From Corynebacterium sp. TAE3-ERU16 (GTDB taxonomy: Bacteria > Actinomycetota > Actinomycetes > Mycobacteriales > Mycobacteriaceae), in NCBI RefSeq assembly GCF_019209935.1, contig NZ_JAHUTN010000006.1:124001-188000 (forward strand): DNA of 64,000 nt, written 5' to 3'. This document shows, piece after piece, positions 41,981 through 49,237 of the stretch. The notes under the pieces were generated by a model. The model was not told the origin of the DNA. It ran no database searches and worked only from the letters and a program-made list of their open reading frames with translations. The translations under genes were made by a program, and so were the position numbers. How positions within the stretch are numbered: the stretch's first letter is position 1; every line of letters begins with the position of its first letter.

Positions 41981-42739
41981 ATGAACAACCCCACACCGAA
42001 CGACCACGGCCCCGAGGACACGACCGCAGCCGACGGCGCCGCGGACGCGGGACAGCGCGGCACCGGCAGCGGCGTCCTCGCCGATGCGCTCGAGAAGCTC
42101 CGCGAACCCTTCAACGCCTGGGTCAACGCCGGTGCGGCACTGGGGCCCCTCGTCGGGGAACTCGGTGACCGACTCCGAGAGGATCTCCGCAATGTCGGCG
42201 GCCGGGACGAGAAGAAGTCGGCCGGCGATCGCGTCGAGGACACGGCGGAGGAGGCCAAGAAGGCGGCTGAGGAACTCGGTGACGCCGATTCCGTGGAGGA
42301 CGCGAAGAAAGCCGTGTCCGGATTCGCCGCCACCGCAGAGAGCACCATCCGCGATCTGTCCGGCTCCGTGCGAAACGCCGCCGGACAGACCAGGGACACC
42401 GAGGCCGCCCAGCAGGCGCGCACCGCGTTCCAGGAGGCCGTCGACGCCACCCGCCGCGCCTTCGACGAAGCCGTCGAGGCACTGCGCGACCGCAGCGGCG
42501 ACGACGACCACGACAACGCGGCGAAGAACGCCTCCACCGTCGACGAGGTGCGGAACGCGGTCGACAACCTCGTCGCCCGTGCCGGAGAGGTCGTCCGGGA
42601 CCTGAAGAACACCGGTGGAGAACGGATCGACGATCTCCGCACCCGGGTCCAGGCGTCCGGTTCGGAGAAGTCGGACACGGCGGATATCATTGACGGAGAA
42701 GTGATCAACGGGGACGACGACACCGAAACCGGGAAATAG
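41981..42739 (+). CDS. Acidic helical/coiled-coil protein of unknown function
   Basis: 252 residues, Ala/Glu/Asp-rich, predicted mostly helical with heptad-like repeats (DRVEDTAEEAKKAAEELGD; AAQQARTAFQEAVDATRRAF). A short hydrophobic patch near residue 45 (FNAWVNAGAALGPLVGEL) could bind membrane or protein. No signal peptide and no catalytic motif. ATG 41981 has AAGGAG 6 nt upstream; the longer frame from 41873 lies within the DUF445 gene. The context suggests a partner of the DUF445 protein or an envelope-associated scaffold. Confidence 0.75.
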   Translation: MNNPTPNDHGPEDTTAADGAADAGQRGTGSGVLADALEKLREPFNAWVNAGAALGPLVGELGDRLREDLRNVGGRDEKKSAGDRVEDTAEEAKKAAEELGDADSVEDAKKAVSGFAATAESTIRDLSGSVRNAAGQTRDTEAAQQARTAFQEAVDATRRAFDEAVEALRDRSGDDDHDNAAKNASTVDEVRNAVDNLVARAGEVVRDLKNTGGERIDDLRTRVQASGSEKSDTADIIDGEVINGDDDTETGK

Positions 42740-42807
42740 TCACCTCCGGGGTGGCCGGCACGGCGCCCCACCTTTTCCGCCCGACCTGAAAGGTCTCCGG
42801 TCCGACA

Positions 42808-43110
42808 ATGGATATGTTCTTGTTCGAATCCGCGCACATCCTCGGATACGTGGTGCTCCTGATGACGACGATCATCGGCGTCGCCGGGCTCGTCGGAGCG
42901 GCGCTGTGCGTCTCCACCCGCGACGACGCCTTCACCGCCGCCGACCGGCAGCAGAAGTGGGTGTGGACGGGAATGCTCGTCGCCTCCGCCGTCGCGATGT
43001 TCATCAACGTGCAGCTGCTCCAGTGGGTGGGCATGGTCGTCATCGGTCTCTACTGGTTCGATGTCAGACCTCAGCTGAAGGACATCGTGAATGGCGAGAC
43101 CACCTGGTGA
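42808..43110 (+). CDS. DUF2516 membrane protein
   Basis: 100 residues with three hydrophobic helices and a short central polar loop (STRDDAFTAADRQQKWVW). The pattern, including VNVQLLQWVGMVVIGLYWFDVRP-type ending, matches the actinobacterial DUF2516 family. GAAAGG lies upstream of ATG 42808. It ends before the terminator at 43132-43170. Function unknown. Confidence 0.8.
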   Translation: MDMFLFESAHILGYVVLLMTTIIGVAGLVGAALCVSTRDDAFTAADRQQKWVWTGMLVASAVAMFINVQLLQWVGMVVIGLYWFDVRPQLKDIVNGETTW

Positions 43111-43131
43111 AACAGGTGTGAAGATGTGAAG

Positions 43132-43170
43132 GTGCCCCGGGCAGGCTCTGCGTGAGACCACCCGGGGCAC
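43132..43170 (+). terminator. Terminator after the DUF2516 gene
   Basis: GTGCCCCGGG (43132-43141) pairs with CCCGGGGCAC (43161-43170) across a 19-nt loop. No T-run, so of moderate strength. Confidence 0.55.
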
Positions 43171-43178
43171 ACTCATGT

Positions 43179-43199
43179 CCGCCGGGTGGCCTCCGGCGG
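43179..43199 (-). terminator. Hairpin downstream of purU
   Basis: CCGCCGG (43179-43185) and CCGGCGG (43193-43199) form a 7-bp stem just after the purU stop on the minus strand. Confidence 0.4.
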
Positions 43200-43208
43200 G
43201 CACCCGGC

Positions 43209-44111
43209 TCAGTCGAAAACGACCGTACGGTTCCCGTAGACCTGGACCCGGTCCTCGAGATGGAACCGCAGACCCCGGGCCAGAACGATCTTCTCGGCGT
43301 CGCGGCCGAGTCGCTGCATGTCGGCGGGGGTGTCCTTGTGCGTGATCCGGATGACGTCCTGCTCGATGATCGGGCCGTCGTCCAGCGCCGAGGTCGCGTA
43401 GTGGCAGGTCGCGCCGATGAGCTTCACGCCGCGCTTGTACGCCTGGTGGTAGGGGCGGGCGCCCATGAACGACGGCAGGAAGCTGTGGTGGATGTTGATT
43501 GCGCGGCCCTCCCACATCTCGCAGAGATCCGGCGGCAGGATCTGCATGAAGCGGGCGAGGACGACGGCGTCCGGCTCGTGCTCGTTGACCAGCTCCGCGA
43601 CCCGGTCGAACGAGGCACGCTTGCCGACGGCGTCCTTGGGGAAGGGTACGTGGTGGAAGGGTACGTGGTGGTTCTCCGCGATGACCCGCAGATCCTCGTG
43701 GTTGCCGATCACCGCGGCGACGTCCATAGGGTAGTCGTTCTGATCCACCCTGCCCAGAAGATCGTGGAGGCAGTGCCCCTCCTTGCTGACCAGGATCACC
43801 GCCCGCTTTCGCCGTGCCGTGTCCCAGATCCGCCAGCGGGCGCCGGGGCCGAAGCCGGTCGCGATCTCGTCGAACTCCGCCCGGAACTCCTCGACCGGGG
43901 TGTCGAGGGATTCCGCCCGGACGGCCTGTCGGGTGAAGAACCACCCGGAGTCCGGGTCCGTGAAGTAGTCCGCCTCGGTGATCCATCCTCCGTGCTGGGC
44001 GATGAAGGAGGAGAGGCGGGCGACGATTCCGGTGGTGTCGGGGCACCCGAGGGTGAGGACCAGCTGACGTTCCGCTACAGGCGAGGTGTGGGAGTTCTGG
44101 GCGTTGCTCAT
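43209..44111 (-). CDS. purU: Formyltetrahydrofolate deformylase
   Basis: 300 residues. The N-terminal ACT-type domain (LVLTLGCPDTTGIVARLSSF) precedes a formyl-transferase-fold catalytic domain with the HxSFLPSFxGA motif (INIHHSFLPSFMGARPYHQAY) and the catalytic Asp region SALDDGPIIEQDV. The enzyme releases formate and tetrahydrofolate from 10-formyl-THF, balancing one-carbon pools. ATG 44111 is preferred over 44144 because TAGAAT lies 7 nt upstream. An exact 15-bp tandem repeat inside (43641-43655, 43656-43670) encodes the paired HVPFH segment, but the family normally has similar residues there. Confidence 0.95.
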   Translation of the reverse strand: MSNAQNSHTSPVAERQLVLTLGCPDTTGIVARLSSFIAQHGGWITEADYFTDPDSGWFFTRQAVRAESLDTPVEEFRAEFDEIATGFGPGARWRIWDTARRKRAVILVSKEGHCLHDLLGRVDQNDYPMDVAAVIGNHEDLRVIAENHHVPFHHVPFPKDAVGKRASFDRVAELVNEHEPDAVVLARFMQILPPDLCEMWEGRAINIHHSFLPSFMGARPYHQAYKRGVKLIGATCHYATSALDDGPIIEQDVIRITHKDTPADMQRLGRDAEKIVLARGLRFHLEDRVQVYGNRTVVFD

Positions 44112-44118
44112 TCCAGGA

Positions 44119-44124
44119 ATTCTA
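44119..44124 (-). promoter_or_regulatory. Leaderless -10 box of purU (TAGAAT)
   Basis: Minus-strand TAGAAT ends 7 nt before ATG 44111. Confidence 0.5.
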
Positions 44125-44171
44125 CTCCGGAGGTCAAGTACCACCCACCGCCGGTCCCACCCGGAAAAGGC

Positions 44172-44177
44172 TAGGCT
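44172..44177 (+). promoter_or_regulatory. -10 box of deoC (TAGGCT)
   Basis: TAGGCT ends 8 nt before ATG 44186, consistent with a leaderless or nearly leaderless transcript divergent from purU. Confidence 0.45.
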
Positions 44178-44185
44178 CTTCAGCT

Positions 44186-44878
44186 ATGAATGAGACCATC
44201 ACCCGTGACCGTCTGGCCGCCATGATCGACTACACGCTCGACACCCCGTGGGCGACCGCCGCGGACGTCCGGGAACACGTGTCGAAGGCACTGGAACTGG
44301 GTGTCGGCCAGGTGTGCGTGACACCCTCGATGCTGCACGCCACCGGGGCCGCGGAGGGACACGGGTTGCGGGTCGTCTCCGTCTGCGGTTTTCCCTCGGG
44401 GAAACACCACCAGCTGGTCAAGGCGGCGGAAGCCCGGCTCGCCGTGGAATCCGGTGCCGACGAGGTGGACCTGGTTATCGATCTCGCAGCGGTCCGCGCC
44501 GGGGACACCAACCGCATGATCGGGGAGATCGTCGCGGTGCGGGAAGCGGTGCCCGCACCGGTCGCCCTCAAGGTGATCATCGAGACCGGTCTCCTGGATG
44601 ACGCCGGAATCCGTACCGCCGCACGTGCGGCGCGCACCGCCGGCGCGAACTACGTGCGTACCTCGACAGGGTGGTTCGGCTGTCCCGGGGCGAGCCCGGA
44701 AGCGGTCCGGGCCATCGCGGAGGAGGTCGGCCGGGAACTCGGGATCGAGGCCGCCGGTGGGATCGAGACCCTCGACCGGGCCCGGCGGCTCATCGCGGCC
44801 GGTGCGACCCGCCTGTCCGTCGGTGGTGCGGCGGCGGAGATTCTCGGTGTCGCCGGGGACGACTTCTCCGGACGGTGA
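44186..44878 (+). CDS. deoC: Deoxyribose-phosphate aldolase with an altered active-site residue
   Basis: 230-residue class I aldolase that splits 2-deoxyribose 5-phosphate into acetaldehyde and glyceraldehyde 3-phosphate. The Schiff-base Lys is in ALKVIIETG (Lys129) and the catalytic Asp in ADEVDLVID (Asp95). The second conserved Lys, in FIKTSTG of E. coli (Lys201), is replaced by Arg158 in YVRTSTGWF. That Lys tunes the pKa of the Schiff-base Lys, so activity or substrate range may be changed. The phosphate-binding end (EAAGGIETLDRARRLI; RLSVGG) is intact. It converges closely on the following minus-strand gene. Confidence 0.9.
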   Translation: MNETITRDRLAAMIDYTLDTPWATAADVREHVSKALELGVGQVCVTPSMLHATGAAEGHGLRVVSVCGFPSGKHHQLVKAAEARLAVESGADEVDLVIDLAAVRAGDTNRMIGEIVAVREAVPAPVALKVIIETGLLDDAGIRTAARAARTAGANYVRTSTGWFGCPGASPEAVRAIAEEVGRELGIEAAGGIETLDRARRLIAAGATRLSVGGAAAEILGVAGDDFSGR

Positions 44879-44888
44879 CCCGGTCGGA

Positions 44889-45701
44889 TCAGCCCATCTC
44901 GTTCAGGTTGATGTCGTCACCGCTCAGCTCGAGGTGCATGCCGTTCGGGCGGACCGATACGGCATCGACGTTCATGCCGTCGCCGATGTCGGCGGCCCCC
45001 GATCTGAGGGCGTTGCTGATCGCCCCGGTGACCTCCCCCGGAAGCGCGAAACCGAACAGCCGGGCCTCGGTGGCCTCGATCTGCAGCTGACCGTCGACCG
45101 CACTCGGTCTGAGCACGATGTGTGCCGCGCCATCGGTGAATTCGATGTCCAGCGTGCCGGTCCCGGGGACGGCGGTGACGTCGGTGACCTTCACCAGGTT
45201 CTGCAGGAGCGCAGCCGCCAGCCCGTCATCCCCCGCGCCGGTCTGCTCCTGCATCGCCGCCTGGATCTGTGCGAGCATCATCTCGTCGGAGATGTCCGTC
45301 TCCAGGACGATGTGCCCGGCGATCGGGCCGTCCGGGTTGCGGAGAGCGAGGTCGGTGATACGAATGTCGGAGGCCGGCATACCACTGATGTCCAGCTCGG
45401 ATCCGGCACCGTCCGGGTGGGTGATCCGGAGTGTGGAGGGGGTCGACATATTCACCGTGGGGACCGTCCCGGTGGCGATCGACAGCAGTAGTGGCGCCGG
45501 CCCGAATCCGATCTCGGGTTTCTCATCGGTGGCGGCACCGGTGGCCGCGCTCTGCTTCACGAAATCATCCTCCAGTTCCCTGGTCACGAACATTCTCAGT
45601 GCCACCTCGGCAACCAGGAGGATGACGAACAGGGCGAGGACGACACCGATGAGGATCTTCCACCAGCCGGAACCGCGTTTCTTGATCACAGGTCTACTCA
45701 T
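44889..45701 (-). CDS. Membrane-anchored DUF2993/LmeA-like protein
   Basis: 270 residues. The basic N-terminus (MSRPVIKKRGSGWW) leads into one membrane helix (ILIGVVLALFVILLVAEVAL) and an extracytoplasmic domain. Domain signatures include the recurring VTDVTAVPGTG and LFGFALPG. Proteins with this plan (DUF2993) include mycobacterial LmeA, a factor in lipomannan elongation; functional equivalence is inferred only from architecture. ATG 45701 is the first Met before the basic segment. A frame upstream of it is open but has no coding character. Confidence 0.7.
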   Translation of the reverse strand: MSRPVIKKRGSGWWKILIGVVLALFVILLVAEVALRMFVTRELEDDFVKQSAATGAATDEKPEIGFGPAPLLLSIATGTVPTVNMSTPSTLRITHPDGAGSELDISGMPASDIRITDLALRNPDGPIAGHIVLETDISDEMMLAQIQAAMQEQTGAGDDGLAAALLQNLVKVTDVTAVPGTGTLDIEFTDGAAHIVLRPSAVDGQLQIEATEARLFGFALPGEVTGAISNALRSGAADIGDGMNVDAVSVRPNGMHLELSGDDINLNEMG

Positions 45702-45968
45702 TTTTCCCAGTGTTCCTGATCTTCGTCTCCCGCGCCACACCTGCGGGGCAGGTGGCGGGGAAGTCGGGGTCGTCCGGGGACGCACGGTACCGGTGTTCCC
45801 TGACCAGCCTGAACGGAAGTCCGTGCGGGGATCGTGGGGCGGGATCCGTGGGAGACGAGGAGAGGGGGCAGCGACCTGTCCCCGTCCACACACCCCGACG
45901 GTGTGGCCGGGGCACGAGCGGATCGGCGGGGTAGGATCTGCGGGAACGGCGGGGAGACAGGAGGCGAC

Positions 45969-46523
45969 GTGCGGGAACCGGGGACAACCGCCGATCACAT
46001 CCCGGATGACGAGCGCTTCGACGACCTCCTGCACGCGATAGACGACGACCTCGATCCGGAGGCCCAGCTCCTCTGCGCGTTGTTGTGGGGCGACGGGGCC
46101 GACGACCCGGCGGTCCGGTACGTGTGCGGGGAACTGTCCTCCGCCGACTTCAACGACCCCGTCTACGGACACATCTTCGACCTGATCGTCGAGCAGGTCA
46201 CCGCAGGCAGGCCGTGCGATCCGACATCGATCAACTCCAGGATCGTCGCCCGCGGGAGAGGGACCGTCCCGGCCGATGCCCTCAGGCGGGTGCTCCTCGC
46301 GCTCTCCGGGCTGAATGCACTCCCGGTTCGTACGGTTTACTACGCGGATCAGCTGCTGGGGACGTGGTACCGCCGCCAGTACGTCCAGATGGCGGAGACC
46401 CTCCGGGCCATCGGTCTCCGGGCCGATGAAACGGAGCTTTTCCCGCGGTTGGTCGAACACGGCAGACGGCAACGCCGGGCGGCGGAGCGCCGGGCGGAAT
46501 TCCTCGGTGCGCGCCCGCGGTGA
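45969..46523 (+). CDS. Orphan DnaB N-terminal-like domain protein
   Basis: 184 residues. After an acidic N-terminus, the segment DPEAQLLCALLWGD through SSADFNDPVYGHIFDLIVEQ, GRPCDPTSI and VRTVYYADQLLG matches the helical N-terminal domain of replicative helicase DnaB. The RecA-type helicase domain and its Walker motifs are absent; instead the protein ends in an Arg-rich helix (EHGRRQRRAAERRAEF). In DnaB this domain binds primase and forms the hexamer collar, so a regulator of the replisome or a DnaG/DnaB-binding protein is possible. GTG 45969 has AGGAGG about 4 nt upstream; the longer frame from 45834 is not supported. Confidence 0.75.
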   Translation: MREPGTTADHIPDDERFDDLLHAIDDDLDPEAQLLCALLWGDGADDPAVRYVCGELSSADFNDPVYGHIFDLIVEQVTAGRPCDPTSINSRIVARGRGTVPADALRRVLLALSGLNALPVRTVYYADQLLGTWYRRQYVQMAETLRAIGLRADETELFPRLVEHGRRQRRAAERRAEFLGARPR

Positions 46524-46614
46524 AGTCGGTGGGGTGACCGGGGGTTCCCGTCGACCGGGAGCGGAGCCTCCGGGGATGCGGCTGTCCGCCACCCGCCCGG
46601 GAAGCGGGAACGGG

Positions 46615-47430
46615 CTAGGCCGGTGCCACCATCGACCACGGAACCGAGAGCAGACAGTCCCTGACGGGGCGCCGGATGGGCGTGAGCGGTATCCCCGATT
46701 CGGTGAGGATACGACGGGCTTCGCGCCACCGGACCCGTGGGCCGTGAGGTGCCCAGCCGGCCGCGTATTCCCAGGCCCTGTCCGCCGCGGTCAGGAGCTC
46801 GTGGACGGGTTCACCCGGAATGTTCCGGTGGATGAGGATCTTCGGGAGCCTTGCGGCGAGATCGGAGGGGCGTTCCACGTCGAACGGATCCCAGGCGAGG
46901 GTGAGGGACACGGGTCCGGCGGAGTCGATGAGCAGCCAGCTGCACCGACGACCGAGTTCATCGCAGGTGCCTTCAACGAAGACCCCGCCCGGGGCGAGCC
47001 GGGAGGTCACGGTCCGCCACGCGGGGACAACCTGTTCGACGTCGTACTGGCGCAGTACGTTGAAGGCACGCACCAGATGGGGGGTGTGCCCGGCGAGCTC
47101 GAACCCGCCGAGCTCGAAGGTGACGCCGCATCTCGGGGGGAACACCCGCTCGGGGGTGATCTCCAGACCCGTGACCGTGATGTCCGGGCGGAGCGTACGC
47201 AGGCGCTGCGCCCACTCGACGGTCGTGGCGTCCGAGGCGCCGTACCCGACGTCCAGCGCCAGCGGGCCGTCCGCCCGGCGCAGAACCTCCCGGATGCGGG
47301 GCTCGTGCAGCATCCACCGGTCGCATCGGCGGAGCCGGTTCCGGTTGGTGGTGCCGCGGGTGGGCACACCGATGGGCCGACCACGACCTGCGGAGAAATC
47401 GGCGGCGAGGTTGTGCGCGTGATCGGCCAT
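46615..47430 (-). CDS. Class I SAM-dependent methyltransferase-like protein
   Basis: 271 residues with a Rossmann-like fold. The SAM-binding motif I is PLALDVGYGASDATTVEWA, followed by an acidic residue at the end of strand 2 (VTGLEITPERV) and PGGVFVEGTCDELGRRCSWL further on. The substrate is unknown. The region EARRILTESGIPL may be a helical C-terminal extension. It lies 19 bp downstream of the DUF2505 gene and is probably co-transcribed with it. Confidence 0.75.
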   Translation of the reverse strand: MADHAHNLAADFSAGRGRPIGVPTRGTTNRNRLRRCDRWMLHEPRIREVLRRADGPLALDVGYGASDATTVEWAQRLRTLRPDITVTGLEITPERVFPPRCGVTFELGGFELAGHTPHLVRAFNVLRQYDVEQVVPAWRTVTSRLAPGGVFVEGTCDELGRRCSWLLIDSAGPVSLTLAWDPFDVERPSDLAARLPKILIHRNIPGEPVHELLTAADRAWEYAAGWAPHGPRVRWREARRILTESGIPLTPIRRPVRDCLLSVPWSMVAPA

Positions 47431-47449
47431 CAGGGGCGTGCGGGACGGA

Positions 47450-47953
47450 TCAGTTGTTCTCGGAGATCCACTTCTCGGTCAGCTCAGCTTCGGTCACCGT
47501 GAGTTCGGCGACGGCGTCGGCGACCTTCGGCTCGATGGCGGGGCCCATGAATGGGACCGTGACATTGATCTCGTGGCTGTAGTGCATCGTGGCGGTGGAA
47601 TCATCACCGGTCAGCCTCAGGTCGCCGGAGAAATCGACGGGTGCACCCTTGACGTCCGCGGTGTAGCGGCCCTCGGCGTCGGATCCGTTCAGCGGGCCGA
47701 TCTTCACGGTTCGCTTGATCTTCAGCGCCTGGCTGATCATCGCGCGGACGGCCTCGGGCAGCAGGTCGGTGGGCATAACCTCGTAGAGCACGATCTCGGC
47801 GCCCCCGTCGACGGCCTCGAAGGAGTGCACCTCACCGGCCTCGGAGGAGAGGTTGGCTACGTTGTACGCCCAGTAGTCCGGGTTGGTCAGTGCAGCGTGC
47901 ACGGCCGCGGACGGAAAATTGACGGTTGCAGTGTTCTCTTTACGCGTGGTCAT
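47450..47953 (-). CDS. DUF2505 (START-like) protein
   Basis: 167 residues in the DUF2505 family, related to START/polyketide-cyclase folds that bind lipids. It has a compact alpha/beta pattern beginning RKENTATVNFPSAAVHAAL and a C-terminal helix (IEPKVADAVAELTVTEAEL). No signal peptide. ATG 47953 has TAGTCT 6 nt upstream. It is divergent from murB with only 23 bp between start codons. Confidence 0.82.
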   Translation of the reverse strand: MTTRKENTATVNFPSAAVHAALTNPDYWAYNVANLSSEAGEVHSFEAVDGGAEIVLYEVMPTDLLPEAVRAMISQALKIKRTVKIGPLNGSDAEGRYTADVKGAPVDFSGDLRLTGDDSTATMHYSHEINVTVPFMGPAIEPKVADAVAELTVTEAELTEKWISENN

Positions 47954-47959
47954 GGGTTA

Positions 47960-47969
47960 AGACTACCGT
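47960..47969. promoter_or_regulatory. Overlapping divergent leaderless -10 boxes (DUF2505 / murB)
   Basis: Minus-strand TAGTCT (plus 47960-47965) is 6 nt from ATG 47953, and plus-strand TACCGT (47964-47969) is 7 nt from GTG 47977. The two hexamers share the TA pair at 47964-47965, so RNA polymerase cannot occupy both at once. Confidence 0.55.
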
Positions 47970-47976
47970 TAAGAGG

Positions 47977-49137
47977 GTGTCCCTTTCATCGCTGACCCAC
48001 AGATTCAACGAACTCCACGACGCTCTCCGGGGGGTTGACGGAATCCGCTTCGCCGACGACTTCCGCTTCGCCGACGCCACGACCCTGCACCTGGGCGGCC
48101 GTCCGGTGGGTGCCGTGCACTGTGCGACCCCGGACGCCCTCTCCACCGCGGTCGTACGCGCCGATTCCCTTGGCCTCCCGCTGCTCGTCGTCGGCGGTGG
48201 CTCGAACCTCGTCGTCGCCGACGGTGACCTGCCCCTCATCGCCGTTGCCGTGGACTGCTCGGAGATCGACATCGACACCGACACCGGATTCCTGCGGGCG
48301 GACGCGGGAGCCGTGTGGGACGACGTCGTCTCGGCATCGATCGATGCGGGACTCGGCGGCATCGAGTGTCTCTCCGGAATCCCCGGCAGCGCCGGCGCGA
48401 CGCCGGTCCAGAACGTCGGCGCGTACGGCGCGGAGATCGCCGACGTGCTCACCCGCGTTCTCCTCCTCGAACGGGCGACCGGCACCGTGGAATGGGTGTC
48501 CGCGGGCTCCCTCGAACTCGGCTACCGGACCTCGAACCTGAAGCACACCGGCAGAGGGGTCGTGCTCGCGATCGAACTGCAGCTGCGCACCGACGGATTG
48601 AGCGCACCGCTCCGGTTCGGGGAGCTCGCCCGGCGACTCGGAGTCACCGCGGCCGATGCCGGAGCCCCGGGCACCGTGCGCCGTCCGGCTCCGGCGGTCC
48701 GGGCTGCGGTCCTCGAGCTCCGCCGCGGAAAGGGCATGGTCCATGACCCCGCGGACCATGACACCTGGTCCGCGGGGTCCTTCTTCACCAATCCCGTCGT
48801 CACCGCCGCGGATGCCGCGGCGGTCCGCGACGCCGTGGCCCGGCTGCACGGCGCGGCCGTCGCCGACGCGATGCCCTGCTACCCGGCGGACGAGGGAAAC
48901 TCCAAGCTCTCCGCGGCGTGGCTCATCGAGCGCGCCGGGTTCGTCAAGGGGTACCCGGGTCCGGAAGCACCTGTCCGCCTGTCGACTCGGCACACCCTCG
49001 CGCTGACGAACCGGGGTGGGGCGACGACGGCTGATCTCGTCGGTCTGGCCGGGGAGGTCCGCGCGGGGGTCCGGGATGCGTTCGGGGTCACCCTGCAGCC
49101 GGAACCCGTCTGGGTCGGGGTCGACATCGACGGGTGA
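47977..49137 (+). CDS. murB: UDP-N-acetylenolpyruvoylglucosamine reductase
   Basis: 386-residue FAD/NADPH enzyme making UDP-MurNAc for peptidoglycan. FAD-binding regions are TLHLGGRPVGAV and VVGGGSNLVVADGD, and GIECLSGIPGSAGATPVQNVG is the family hallmark. The catalytic Ser is in SAGSFFTNPVV, and Glu in LQPEPVWVG near the C-terminus. An insertion around residues 215-250 (ADAGAPGTVRRPAPAVRAAV) makes it longer than E. coli-type forms, as in other corynebacteria. Start GTG 47977; no ribosome binding site at usual distance, consistent with leaderless translation. Confidence 0.95.
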   Translation: MSLSSLTHRFNELHDALRGVDGIRFADDFRFADATTLHLGGRPVGAVHCATPDALSTAVVRADSLGLPLLVVGGGSNLVVADGDLPLIAVAVDCSEIDIDTDTGFLRADAGAVWDDVVSASIDAGLGGIECLSGIPGSAGATPVQNVGAYGAEIADVLTRVLLLERATGTVEWVSAGSLELGYRTSNLKHTGRGVVLAIELQLRTDGLSAPLRFGELARRLGVTAADAGAPGTVRRPAPAVRAAVLELRRGKGMVHDPADHDTWSAGSFFTNPVVTAADAAAVRDAVARLHGAAVADAMPCYPADEGNSKLSAAWLIERAGFVKGYPGPEAPVRLSTRHTLALTNRGGATTADLVGLAGEVRAGVRDAFGVTLQPEPVWVGVDIDG

Positions 49138-49170
49138 GTCACCGATCCGCGCCCGGGTGCCCGCAGACCC

Positions 49171-49217
49171 GAACGGCCCACCGGCCGGAGTCTCCTCTCG
49201 GTGCCGGTGGGCCGTTC
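49171..49217. terminator. Bidirectional hairpin between murB and fadD-like gene
   Basis: GAACGGCCCACCGGC (49171-49185) and GCCGGTGGGCCGTTC (49203-49217) form a perfect 15-bp stem between convergent stops. Confidence 0.7.
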
Positions 49218-49237
49218 ACCCGTCCGCCTGTCGGCGA

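Noticed and set aside
43641..43670. 15-bp exact tandem repeat inside purU as a recent duplication
   Set aside because: The encoded His/Val/Pro/Phe pattern fits the usual length and composition of the family there, so no insertion is needed to explain it.
41644..44046. 800-codon minus-strand open frame over four genes
   Set aside because: Spans several real genes on the plus strand and the purU coding strand in a different frame; low-complexity translation.
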